Below, in pieces: positions 7,432-14,748 of a stretch of 34,971 nucleotides of DNA (its first letter is position 1; each line of letters opens with the position of its first letter). The stretch is from positions 1-34,971 of the forward strand of contig CAYTJQ010000036.1 in NCBI GenBank assembly GCA_964438205.1. The letters are read 5' to 3'. The translations under genes and the position numbers were made by a program. This DNA comes from Pseudohaliea sp964438205 (GTDB taxonomy: Bacteria > Pseudomonadota > Gammaproteobacteria > Pseudomonadales > Halieaceae). Below the pieces are notes generated by a model that saw only the letters and a list, made by a program, of their open reading frames with translations, did not search any database and was not told the origin of the DNA.

Positions 7432-8367
7432 TTGCAGCCTGCTATCCCGCTTCACCGGCCGCGCTCCGCCCGCTTCGCGCCCGCTACCATCACCGCCCTG
7501 GCTCTCCTTGCGGGCCTCTGGCCTCTCTTGGCGACTGCGGCGACCGCGGCGACCGCCGCAGCGGCAGCGAAGGGGGACGAGCGCGTAGAGGCGGCCCTGG
7601 CGGCGCCGCGCCCCATCGCCGCGGGCGACTCGCCCTGGCTGGAGGAGCTGACCTGGATGGAGATCCGCGACCGCATCGCCGCGGGCACGGACACGGTGAT
7701 CATTCCCACCGGCGGCATCGAGGAGAACGGACCCTACCTCGCCACCGGCAAGCACAACGTCATCCTCGAAGCCACCTGCCCGGCGATCGCCGCGGCGCTG
7801 GGCAACGCGCTCTGCGCTCCGATCGTGAAATTCGTCCCCGAGGGTCGCATTGATCCGCCGGAGGGCGCCATGCGCTTCCCGGGCACCATCAGCCTGGCGC
7901 CGGCGACCTACGAGGCGCTGCTGACGGACATCGCGCGGAGCCTGAAACAGGCGGGGTTCCGGCACATCGTGCTCATCGGCGACAGCGGTGGCAACCAGGC
8001 GGGCATGGCCGCCGTCGCCGAGCGGCTCGGCGCCGCCTGGGCAAGCAGCGGCAGCGCGATCCACTTCGTGCGCGAGTACTACGACCCGGGCTGGACGGCC
8101 ACGGAGGACTACACCCGCGACACGCTCGGGCTGCGCGAGACGCGCCACGACGGCTACCACGACGACATCTGGGTGACGGCCATGATGATGGTCACGGACC
8201 CGGCGCAGGTGCGCTTCGATGAGCGCGTGGCCGCAGGGCTCGCCAGCATCAACGGGGTACCCCTGGAGCCGCTCGCCGACACCGTGGCGCTCGGCCGGGC
8301 GATGATCGACTTCCGCGCCCGCTTCACCGCCGACGCGATCCGCCGGGCCATCGACGTCCATGACTGA
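7432..8367 (+). CDS. Exported creatininase-family protein with altered metal ligands
   Basis: 311 aa from a TTG; no ATG or GTG gives a full-length protein. Residues 16 to about 46 form a long alanine-rich signal peptide. The creatininase/creatinine amidohydrolase fold (PF02633) is seen in IIPTGGIEENGPYLATGKHN (90-109), RFPGTISLAPATYEALL (148-164), HIVLIGDSGGNQAGM (178-192) and ETRHDGYHDDIWVTAMMM. The family binds two metals and opens cyclic or linear amides. Here the EQHGP His is Asn99 and the usual Asp about nine residues on is His108. Both changes occur in a known subgroup. In addition, the His normally before FPGT is Ala146 and the His of the G(N/D)HGGN loop is Ser185. Glu97 and Asp184 remain. 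It overlaps the next gene by eight bases and heads a five-gene plus-strand cluster. It could be a hydrolase with an unusual metal site, or a binding protein. Confidence 0.85.
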   Translation: MQPAIPLHRPRSARFAPATITALALLAGLWPLLATAATAATAAAAAKGDERVEAALAAPRPIAAGDSPWLEELTWMEIRDRIAAGTDTVIIPTGGIEENGPYLATGKHNVILEATCPAIAAALGNALCAPIVKFVPEGRIDPPEGAMRFPGTISLAPATYEALLTDIARSLKQAGFRHIVLIGDSGGNQAGMAAVAERLGAAWASSGSAIHFVREYYDPGWTATEDYTRDTLGLRETRHDGYHDDIWVTAMMMVTDPAQVRFDERVAAGLASINGVPLEPLADTVALGRAMIDFRARFTADAIRRAIDVHD

Positions 8368-9709
8368 CGCCACCGGCGGCGCCGCGGCCCTCGGCCCGCG
8401 GGCGGTGCTGCGCTTCCTGCTGCCGTCGCTGGCGAGCCTGCTCCTCTTCCTGGTGCCCTTTCGCATCGGCGGCGAAAGCACCATCCTGGTCGCGGAGCTT
8501 GCGGCGTTCCTCCGCGAGGGGCTGGCCCCGGTGCTGCCGGCGCTGATCCTCTTCATCGCCGGCGTTTCCGCCCTCGCGAGCCTGGTGCTCAGCCTGCGCG
8601 GCCGGGAGCGGGGCCTGCTGGGGATGCTTTTCTGCGTGCGCTGGTACTGGGTGGTTCTACGGCTTGCCGGCGCGGCCATCGCCGCCATGGTGCTGCTCGG
8701 GGCCGGCCCCGACGTCCTCCGGGGCGACAGCACCGGCGGTACCATGGTGCGGCAGCTGGTGCCCAACGTGATGACGCTGTTCCTCGCCGTGATCTTCCTG
8801 CTGCCGCTGATGACCGAGTACGGGATCATGGAGTTCACCGGCGTGTTGCTCTCGCGCTTCTTCCGCCGGCTCTTCCGCCTGCCCGGCCGCGGCGCCATCG
8901 ACGCCATGGCCTCCTGGCTCGGTGCGGCGCCGCTGGGTGTGCTGGTGACCATGCAGCAGTACGAGCGCGGCAGCTACAACCGCCGCGAGGCACTCAGCAT
9001 CGTCTCCTCCTTCTCCCTCGCGTCGGTCGCTTTCTGCCTGCTCATCGCCTCCATCCTCGACATCACGGCGATCTTCCTTCCGTTCTACGGTTCCGTGGCG
9101 ATCGTGTCGGTGGTGCTGGCGATGGTCGTCTGCCGCCTGCCCCCGCTCTCGCGCGTACCGGAAACCTACCACCGCGAGAGCAGCAACGCCGAAGCCGTGC
9201 CCGCCGGGGAGTCTCTCGGCCGCTGGGCACTCCGGCAGGCCGTGGACCGCGCCGCCCGCGCCCACCCGGTGGCGACGCAGGTGAGGCACAGCGCGGTGCG
9301 CCTGCTGGACCTCTGGTTCGGCCTCATTCCCACCGTCATCGCCATCGGCACCCTCGCGCTGGCGCTGGCCGAGTACACGCCGGTCTTCACCTGGATCGCC
9401 TGGCCCTTCGAGCGCTACCTTGCGCTGCTGGGCGTCCCGGAGGCCGCCGCGGCCGCACCGTCCATGGTCGTGGGCTTCGCGGACATGATCCTGCCCGCCG
9501 TGCTCGGCCAGGGCATCGAGAGCGAATTCACACGCTTCATCATCGCGGGTATCTCGGTCACCCAGGTGATCTACCTGTCGGAGATCGGCGCCCTGCTGCT
9601 GCGCTCGAGTATCGAGACGAGCGTCGCGCAGCTCGCCGGCATTTTCCTCGTACGCACGGTGCTCGCCCTGCCCCTGTTCGTTATCCTCGGCCACCTGTTA
9701 CTGGACTGA
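8360..9709 (+). CDS. YjiH-type membrane protein with nucleoside-recognition gate domain
   Basis: 449 aa, an integral membrane protein with about ten hydrophobic segments. It has the gate/nucleoside-recognition fold (PF07670) in two halves: LLPLMTEYGIMEFTGVLLSRFFRRLFRLPGRGAIDAMASWLG in the middle, and ADMILPAVLGQGI at residue 374 onward, followed by a TQVIYLSEIGALLL helix. This is the layout of the YjiH family, putative carriers of unknown substrate; E. coli yjiH lies beside the isoaspartyl dipeptidase gene. A hydrophilic loop (about 260-300) splits the halves. The ATG lies eight bases inside the creatininase gene, so the two are translationally coupled. Together they may form an uptake and hydrolysis pair, with the exported creatininase acting before transport. 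The substrate is not predictable. The family call is good. Confidence 0.85.
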   Translation: MTDATGGAAALGPRAVLRFLLPSLASLLLFLVPFRIGGESTILVAELAAFLREGLAPVLPALILFIAGVSALASLVLSLRGRERGLLGMLFCVRWYWVVLRLAGAAIAAMVLLGAGPDVLRGDSTGGTMVRQLVPNVMTLFLAVIFLLPLMTEYGIMEFTGVLLSRFFRRLFRLPGRGAIDAMASWLGAAPLGVLVTMQQYERGSYNRREALSIVSSFSLASVAFCLLIASILDITAIFLPFYGSVAIVSVVLAMVVCRLPPLSRVPETYHRESSNAEAVPAGESLGRWALRQAVDRAARAHPVATQVRHSAVRLLDLWFGLIPTVIAIGTLALALAEYTPVFTWIAWPFERYLALLGVPEAAAAAPSMVVGFADMILPAVLGQGIESEFTRFIIAGISVTQVIYLSEIGALLLRSSIETSVAQLAGIFLVRTVLALPLFVILGHLLLD

Positions 9710-9718
9710 TCCCTGCCC

Positions 9719-9742
9719 AAGACAATGACCAAGACAATGACC
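9719..9742 (+). repeat. 12-bp perfect tandem duplication at the hisC start
   Basis: Two adjacent copies of AAGACAATGACC (9719-9730 and 9731-9742) each contain an in-frame ATG (9725 and 9737). The duplication adds four residues (MTKT) to the aminotransferase N-terminus and offers two start sites. No strong ribosome-binding site decides between them. Confidence 0.85.
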
Positions 9743-10798
9743 AAGCACGATCTCGCCTGCCCGCACCTCGCGGACCTCACGCCCTACCAGTCGGCGCGCC
9801 GCATCGGCGGCAGCGGCGACGTCTGGCTCAACGCCAACGAGTCACCCTTCCCGCGCCAGCCCATGGCGATGGACGTGTCGGAATACCACCGCTATCCCGA
9901 CCGGGGCCCCGGCGAGGTGCACGCAGCCTATGCGCGCTATGCGGGCCTCGAGCCGGACCAGGTGCTCGCCCTGCGCGGCGCCGACGAGGCCATCGACCTG
10001 CTCGTGCGTGGCTACTGCCGCGCCGGCCGCGACCGCATCCTCCTCTGCAGCCCGACCTACGGCATGTACGAAATCTGTGCCCAGGTCCAGGCGGCGGGCG
10101 TCGTCGACGTCCCCCTGGCGGCCGACGACAGCCTTGACCTCGATGCCATCCGCGCGGCGGACAACGTGAGCGTGGTGTTCCTCTGCCACCCGAACAATCC
10201 CACCGGCAATGCCCTGGCCCCCGAAGACCTCGAGGCCGTCATCAGCCACTTTGCCGGCCGCGCCCTGGTGGTGGTCGACGAGGCCTACATCGAGTTCTGC
10301 CCGGAGCGCAGCGTGGTAGCGCTCCTCGCCGCGCACGAGCACCTCGTGGTCGTGCGCACGCTGTCGAAGGCCTTCGGGCTCGCGGGTGTTCACGTGGGTT
10401 TCCTGCTCGCGGGTGCCGCGGTCATGGACACCATGCGCAAGATCGTCGCGCCCTACCCGCTCGCCGACCCCTGTGCACAGATCGCCCTGCACGCGCTCTC
10501 GGACGAGGGCATCGCCCGCATGCGACGGGAGGTGGACCAGCTGGCCGCGGAACGTGACGACTTTGCGGCGGCCCTCGCCGGACTGCCAGGCGTCATCGGG
10601 GTGCGGCCAAGTGCAACGAACTTCGTCACCGCGACCTTCCACCGCGTGGAAGCCGCCTGGGCGGCGCTGCTCGCCGACGGCATCGTCGCCCGGCGCCTGC
10701 CGCACTCGCGGCTCGCCGACGCCATCCGCTTCACCATCGGCAGCGCGGCGGACATGCAGCGGGTCCTCGCGGCACTGGCCGCCGTGCCCGGGGACTGA
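9725..10798 (+). CDS. hisC: Histidinol-phosphate aminotransferase-type PLP enzyme
   Basis: 357 aa, close to the usual HisC length of about 350-360. The N-terminal DLTPYQSARRIGG..DVWLNANESP block is the hallmark of enterobacterial-type HisC. Fold type I aminotransferase residues are present: Asn157 in HPNNPTG, Asp185 and Tyr188 in VVVDEAYIEF, and PLP-binding Lys215 in TLSKAFGLAG. HisC moves the amino group between glutamate and histidinol phosphate in histidine synthesis; close relatives act on aromatic amino acids. No other his gene is nearby. Instead it lies 15 bases after the YjiH gene and 69 bases before a deaminase, so it may be the sole HisC placed outside a his operon or a paralogue used in the pathway of this cluster. 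The start could equally be the second ATG at 9737. Confidence 0.88.
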   Translation: MTKTMTKHDLACPHLADLTPYQSARRIGGSGDVWLNANESPFPRQPMAMDVSEYHRYPDRGPGEVHAAYARYAGLEPDQVLALRGADEAIDLLVRGYCRAGRDRILLCSPTYGMYEICAQVQAAGVVDVPLAADDSLDLDAIRAADNVSVVFLCHPNNPTGNALAPEDLEAVISHFAGRALVVVDEAYIEFCPERSVVALLAAHEHLVVVRTLSKAFGLAGVHVGFLLAGAAVMDTMRKIVAPYPLADPCAQIALHALSDEGIARMRREVDQLAAERDDFAAALAGLPGVIGVRPSATNFVTATFHRVEAAWAALLADGIVARRLPHSRLADAIRFTIGSAADMQRVLAALAAVPGD

Positions 10799-10867
10799 CC
10801 GCGCGCCGGCGCAGGCTGGCACCGTTCTTGCTGACACAGGGCGAGCAATAACGAGGAACCTGGCCCC

Positions 10868-11932
10868 GTGGAAGCCCCCCGCAACCCCGACACGCTGGCA
10901 GAACGCCTGCAGACGCTGCCCAAGGTAGAACTGCACAACCACCTCGAGGGCGGGGCCATGCACCCCGACCTCGCCCTGCGCCTCGCCGCACGCAACGGCA
11001 TGACCCTGCCCTTCCACGATGCGGCCGGCGCGGCCGAGTACTACCGCTTCAGCAGCCTCGACCAGTTCATCGACATCCTGCGCACGACGGTGGCCACGCT
11101 GAATACCGCCGAGGACTACGCGGACGCCGTGGAGCGCCAGGGCATCGAGGCCCGGCGCCAGAACATCCGCTACCACGAACTGTTCGTGACCTACGGCCTG
11201 GTCTCCCGGCGCGGTGTGCCCTGGGAGGCGGTGGTCGAGGGTCTGGTCGAGGGCCGCCGCCGCAACGCCGCAGCGCATGGCGTCGACACCGCCTTCATCA
11301 TCGACCTCGACCGCACCCTGCCCGCCGACGAGGCCCTCCGCCACGTGGAGCTGGCACTGGCCGCGCGGGAGCGAGCGGGTATCGTGGGCCTCGGCCTGGA
11401 CTGCCAGGAGGCAGGGTTTCCCGCGGGGCGCCTGAAGCACTGTTTCGCCGCTGCCGCGGAAGCGGGCCTGCCCCTGACCGCCCACGCCGGCGAGGACGGC
11501 GGTGCCGCCAGCGTCCGCGACGCCCTCGACTGCGGGGTCACCCGTATCGACCACGGGGTGCAGTCAGTGGAGGATCCGTCGCTGCTCGCGGAGCTCGCCG
11601 AGCGCCAGGTGCTGCTGACCGTCTGCCCGCTGAGCAACGTGGCGCTGCGGGTCTTCCCGTCGCTCGCCGAGCATTCCCTGCCGCAGCTGCTCGCCGCCGG
11701 CATCCCGGTCTGCCTGAACTCCGACGACCCACCGATGTTCGCCAGCGACCTGCTCACGGAGTGTGTCGCCGTAGAGCGGCAATTCGGCCTCGGCGAGGCG
11801 CGGCTGGTCACGCTGTTGCGCAATGCCGTGGTGCACTCGTTCCAGGCGCCCGAGGCAAAGGCGCGGCTGCTGGCGGACTTCGACGAGGCTGCCGCGCGCC
11901 TTGGCCACGATTTTGTCCACGACCATGGCTGA
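10868..11932 (+). CDS. Adenosine/adenine deaminase family amidohydrolase
   Basis: 354 aa from a GTG with ACGAGGAA about ten bases upstream. The metal and catalytic residues of the family are intact: His23 and His25 in VELHNHLEGG, His206 and Glu209 in TAHAGEDGG, His229 in RIDHGVQS, CPLSNVALRV at 253-262, and Asp286-Asp287 in CLNSDDPPMF. The segment GLGLDCQEAGFP (174-185) and the Ser in NSDDP resemble the adenine deaminase subgroup (Aah1-like GLDSSEVGHP and NSDDP) more than true adenosine deaminase (which has TDDP). The enzyme therefore probably deaminates adenine or a modified purine in the cytoplasm; the exact substrate is open. Its stop overlaps the start of the downstream transporter gene, which suggests import followed by deamination. 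Confidence 0.88.
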   Translation: MEAPRNPDTLAERLQTLPKVELHNHLEGGAMHPDLALRLAARNGMTLPFHDAAGAAEYYRFSSLDQFIDILRTTVATLNTAEDYADAVERQGIEARRQNIRYHELFVTYGLVSRRGVPWEAVVEGLVEGRRRNAAAHGVDTAFIIDLDRTLPADEALRHVELALAARERAGIVGLGLDCQEAGFPAGRLKHCFAAAAEAGLPLTAHAGEDGGAASVRDALDCGVTRIDHGVQSVEDPSLLAELAERQVLLTVCPLSNVALRVFPSLAEHSLPQLLAAGIPVCLNSDDPPMFASDLLTECVAVERQFGLGEARLVTLLRNAVVHSFQAPEAKARLLADFDEAAARLGHDFVHDHG

Positions 11933-12647
11933 GAGCGCGGCGGTCGCCGCGGCAACTGCGCGGGCGCCCGCGGGCGCGGAAACCAAGTACCACATCCTCG
12001 TCGGCGTCTATGTCGGTGCCTGGGGCCTGGTCCCCGGGCTGACCCCCAAGCTCATCCCGCTCGACCTGGGCTGGAGCGGCCTCGGGGTGCTCACGGTCAG
12101 TTTTGGTGCATTCGTGCACGCCATTACCTTCCCGTGCACCGATGCGGTCGCCGAGGTCTGGGGCGCCGCCCGCGCCCGCCTGATGGTCTACGTGGGCTTC
12201 TCCGTCTACGCCGTAGCTATCGCTTTCTACATGCTCGGCACGGCACTGCCGCCGGCCCCCGGCTGGCCCCTCAACGAGGCCTACGTCAGCATCTTCTCCC
12301 AGGCCGAGCGCATGATCGTCGCTTCCCTCGCCGCCACCGGCGTTGCCCAGCTGCTGGACATCTTCCTCTTTGAGCGGGTGCGGCGGCTCACCGGGCCGCG
12401 CTGGCTCTGGCTGCGCAACAACGTGTCGACGGCCATCTCGCAGTTCGCCGACACGGCGATCTTCTACTCCATCGCTTTCTACGGTGTGATACCCGGTAAC
12501 CAGCTGCCCCTGATCGTCCTCGGCACCTACCTCGTGAAGCTGGTAATCACCGTCGTGGATACCCCGGTCGTCTACCTGGTGGTGCGCTGGATTACCGGCA
12601 GCTGGTCAGGGCAGCAGACGGACGGCCGCGACCGCACCTGTCCATGA
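11925..12647 (+). CDS. VUT/YhhQ-family transporter (queuosine precursor transporter-like)
   Basis: 240 aa from the ATG at 11925, eight bases inside the deaminase gene; a longer in-frame start upstream would overlap that gene by 100 bases. About six membrane helices follow a short hydrophilic N-terminus. The signature of the family (PF02592, formerly DUF165; COG1738) is clear in HAITFPCTDAVAEVWG (65-80) followed by a basic RAR and a helix. The E. coli member YhhQ imports the queuosine precursors preQ0/preQ1. Substrates of other members are less certain. No queuosine synthesis or salvage gene is visible in the window, so the coupled adenine-deaminase-like gene may be the better clue, hinting at a purine-like or deazapurine substrate. 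This is the last gene of the cluster and is followed by a terminator-like hairpin. Confidence 0.85.
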   Translation: MAESAAVAAATARAPAGAETKYHILVGVYVGAWGLVPGLTPKLIPLDLGWSGLGVLTVSFGAFVHAITFPCTDAVAEVWGAARARLMVYVGFSVYAVAIAFYMLGTALPPAPGWPLNEAYVSIFSQAERMIVASLAATGVAQLLDIFLFERVRRLTGPRWLWLRNNVSTAISQFADTAIFYSIAFYGVIPGNQLPLIVLGTYLVKLVITVVDTPVVYLVVRWITGSWSGQQTDGRDRTCP

Positions 12648-12651
12648 TCTG

Positions 12652-12675
12652 GCGCAATGCCTTGCGCTCGATTTT
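12652..12675 (+). terminator. Rho-independent terminator-like hairpin after the VUT gene
   Basis: GCGCAA (12652-12657), loop TGCC and TTGCGC (12662-12667) form a perfect six-pair stem, followed by TCGATTTT. The T-run is short, so strength is uncertain, but the place four bases after the stop of the last gene of the cluster is right. Confidence 0.5.
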
Positions 12676-12744
12676 GAATAAAGTTAAGAATTGACCGAGA
12701 CGGTTGCGCGGGCTCGCTACCGTGGTCCTGGGACTGCCCGGGTA

Positions 12745-12775
12745 ACTTGCTTGTTTGTGTCTAGCAAGTATACTT
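12745..12775 (+). promoter_or_regulatory. Promoter with nested palindromes before the monooxygenase
   Basis: TTGCTT (12747-12752), a 16-base spacer and TATACT (12769-12774) form a good sigma70 promoter. Laid over it is the inverted repeat ACTTGCT - 11 bases - AGCAAGT (12745-12751 and 12763-12769), which spans the -35 box and spacer. The 10-bp palindrome AAGTATACTT (12766-12775) is centred on the -10 box. This layout suggests direct control by a dimeric regulator, which is not encoded next to it. The leader to the ATG is about 125 bases. Confidence 0.55.
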
Positions 12776-12842
12776 CCGGGGTCCCGGGAGCCCGTCACGG
12801 GCGCGCAGCAGCGACACGACAAGCGACGAGTTCGCTAGAGCG

Positions 12843-12884
12843 ATTTCTATAAAGCCATTTCTATAAAGCTATTTTTATAAAGCG
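12843..12884 (+). repeat. Three 14-bp tandem repeats in the monooxygenase leader
   Basis: ATTTCTATAAAGCC (12843-12856), ATTTCTATAAAGCT (12857-12870) and ATTTTTATAAAGCG (12871-12884) are direct repeats with no spacer. They are AT-rich in an otherwise GC-rich region and end 20 bases before the ATG. Each holds a TATAAA core. They might be binding sites for a regulator, an unstructured leader that helps translation, or extra -10 elements. Confidence 0.85.
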
Positions 12885-12904
12885 ATAAGACGAGGAACAC
12901 AGCC

Positions 12905-14536
12905 ATGACGACCCCGCAGAAACCCGACTACGATGTCATCGCCATCGGCGCTGGCTTCGCCGGACTCGCCCTGATCCACTACCTGCGCGAGGCCGGGCTC
13001 TCCATCCGCGTCTTCGACAAGGCCGACGACATCGGCGGTACATGGACCTGGAACCGTTATCCCGGCGCCATGACCGACAGCGAAAGCTACTACTACTGCC
13101 TGACCTTCTCCCCGGAACTGCTGCAGGAATGGAAGTGGACCCGCCGCTACCCGGACTGGAAGGAAACGCACAACTACTTCCGCTTCGTGGCAGACAAGTG
13201 CGACATGTGGCCGCACATCCAGCTGAACACGGAGATCGTCGACGCCGCCTACCAGCAGGACAGCAACCTGTGGAAACTCACCACCACCGACGGTGAGACC
13301 TACACCTGCAAGTACTTCATCAGCGCCATGGGCATGATCTCCCAGCCGGTGATTCCGAAGATCGACGGTATGGATCGCTTCCAGGGCCCCCTCTTCCACT
13401 CCGCGCGCTGGCCGGAAGGCCTCGAGTGGGAGGGCAAGCGCATCGGCATCATCGGCGCCGGCGCGACCACCGTGCAGATGGTGCCCGCCATGTGCGACAA
13501 GGCCGAGAGCGTAACCGTGTTCCACCGCACGGCGAACTTCATCCTGCCCGCCATGCAGGCGCCCATGACCGAGGAGTGGGAGAAGGAAATCAAGGAAAAC
13601 TACGACGAGATCGTCGCCAAGTGCCGGAACCACGTCTTCGGCATGGCCTTCGATACCGCCGACGGGCGCCTCGCCGTGGAAACGCCCCCGGAAGAGCGCG
13701 AGCGGATCTTCGAGGAGAAATGGACCGGCAGCTTCCGCTGGGTGTTCGAGACCTTCGAGGACCTGCTGGCGAACCCGGAAGCGAACCGCATGGCCTCCGA
13801 GTTCATCATCCGCAAGATGCGCGAGCGCATCAAGGACCCGGCGGTTGCCGACATCCTGGTGCCGAAGATCGACGACTACCCGCTCTTCGCCAAGCGCCCG
13901 CCGCTGGATCACGGCTACCTCGAGTGCTTTGACCGCGACGACGTGCACCTCGTGGACATCCGCGACGAGGGCGAACCGATCGTCGAGATCACCGAGAAGG
14001 GTGTGCGCACCACGAAGAACGAGTACGAGTTTGACATTATCGTTCTCGCCACCGGTTTCAGCGCGTACACGGGTGCCCTCGAGGCGTTCCCGATCCGCGG
14101 CGTGAGCGGGCAGACCCTGGCCGAGAAGTGGCAGGAGACCTCCAAGTCGATCATGGGCGTCTGCGTGGCGGATTTCCCGAACATGTTCGTCATCACCGGC
14201 CCGCAGGCGCCCTTCGCCAACCTGCCGACCTCCATCGAGCAGAACGCCATCTGGATCACCAACTGCATCAGGAAGATGGAGAGCGAAGGCTACGACGTCT
14301 GCATTCCGAAGCCGGAGGCCGAGGAGGAGTGGTCGAAGCACGTGGCCGAGGTGCACAACGCGACCCTCATGAACGAGGGCGACAAGGTGCACTCGTGGAT
14401 GATGGGCGCGAACCTCGAGACCAAGCCGCCGCGCGTGCTCATCTACTTCGGCGGCGCCAACAACTACTACGACAAGCTGGACGAGTCCGCGAACGAGGGC
14501 TTCCCCGAGCTCGAGTTCGAGAAACGCGCGGGCTGA
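12905..14536 (+). CDS. Type I Baeyer-Villiger monooxygenase (cyclohexanone monooxygenase type)
   Basis: 543 aa, typical for the family. The FAD-binding Rossmann motif is GAGFAG (15-20) with the acidic end of strand 2 at FDKADDIGGTW (37-47). The Baeyer-Villiger fingerprint FxGxxxHxxxWP is exact at 159-170. The NADPH-binding Rossmann motif GAGATT lies at 184-189, and LATGF closes the second Rossmann region. The KRPPLDHGYLE block matches cyclohexanone monooxygenases. The enzyme uses NADPH and O2 to insert oxygen beside a carbonyl, turning ketones into esters or lactones in the cytoplasm. No lactonase, alcohol dehydrogenase or dedicated regulator lies next to it, so it is a stand-alone transcription unit with its own promoter. 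The ATG follows GACGAGGAACACAGCC, with GAGGA as the ribosome-binding site. The natural ketone is unknown. Confidence 0.95.
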   Translation: MTTPQKPDYDVIAIGAGFAGLALIHYLREAGLSIRVFDKADDIGGTWTWNRYPGAMTDSESYYYCLTFSPELLQEWKWTRRYPDWKETHNYFRFVADKCDMWPHIQLNTEIVDAAYQQDSNLWKLTTTDGETYTCKYFISAMGMISQPVIPKIDGMDRFQGPLFHSARWPEGLEWEGKRIGIIGAGATTVQMVPAMCDKAESVTVFHRTANFILPAMQAPMTEEWEKEIKENYDEIVAKCRNHVFGMAFDTADGRLAVETPPEERERIFEEKWTGSFRWVFETFEDLLANPEANRMASEFIIRKMRERIKDPAVADILVPKIDDYPLFAKRPPLDHGYLECFDRDDVHLVDIRDEGEPIVEITEKGVRTTKNEYEFDIIVLATGFSAYTGALEAFPIRGVSGQTLAEKWQETSKSIMGVCVADFPNMFVITGPQAPFANLPTSIEQNAIWITNCIRKMESEGYDVCIPKPEAEEEWSKHVAEVHNATLMNEGDKVHSWMMGANLETKPPRVLIYFGGANNYYDKLDESANEGFPELEFEKRAG

Positions 14537-14538
14537 TA

Positions 14539-14609
14539 CCGGTAGCCCGGCGCTGCCACCGGCCTGGAAACAGCGCTAACCCCGGTCGTTGTGCGACGCA
14601 ACGCCGGGG
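14539..14609 (+). terminator. Hairpins after the monooxygenase gene
   Basis: CCGGT (14539-14543) pairs with ACCGG (14558-14562), and CCCCGG-T-CGTTG (14580-14591) pairs with CAACG-CCGGGG (14599-14609) across a seven-base loop. The second stem has 11 pairs with one bulge. There is no T-run, so intrinsic termination is doubtful; they may protect the 3' end or form part of the leader of the next gene. Confidence 0.35.
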
Positions 14610-14726
14610 CGGGTCCCCCGCAACGCGGTGCGAAGCTATACTCGCGGGCGAAACCGCCGAGACAAGCCCGTGGAAGCCATTAGTCGTCCGTTGCCGGCAC
14701 AATATCAAGAAGCGCTCGAGAGCCTG

Positions 14727-14740
14727 ACCGGTTAACCGGT
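14727..14740. promoter_or_regulatory. Perfect 14-bp palindrome ahead of the antiporter-like gene
   Basis: ACCGGTTAACCGGT is a perfect palindrome ending eight bases before the ATG at 14749. A TATACT sequence at 14637-14642 could be a -10 box but has no good -35 partner. The palindrome sits where a repressor would block transcription or where a ribosome-binding site would be expected; no purine-rich ribosome-binding site is visible. Confidence 0.45.
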
Positions 14741-14748
14741 TCACGCCC

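Noticed and set aside
7315..11554. Long minus-strand frames opposite the creatininase and hisC/deaminase genes (7315-8952, 8657-9694, 9842-11554)
   Set aside because: They are antisense to well-supported genes with intact active-site motifs and resemble no known protein.
11925..12647. A queuosine salvage operon
   Set aside because: Only the transporter family suggests it; no queuosine synthesis or salvage enzyme is seen, so it is kept as a possibility, not a call.
12843..12884. CRISPR array
   Set aside because: The three repeats are 14 bp with no spacers and no cas gene nearby; they are simple tandem repeats.
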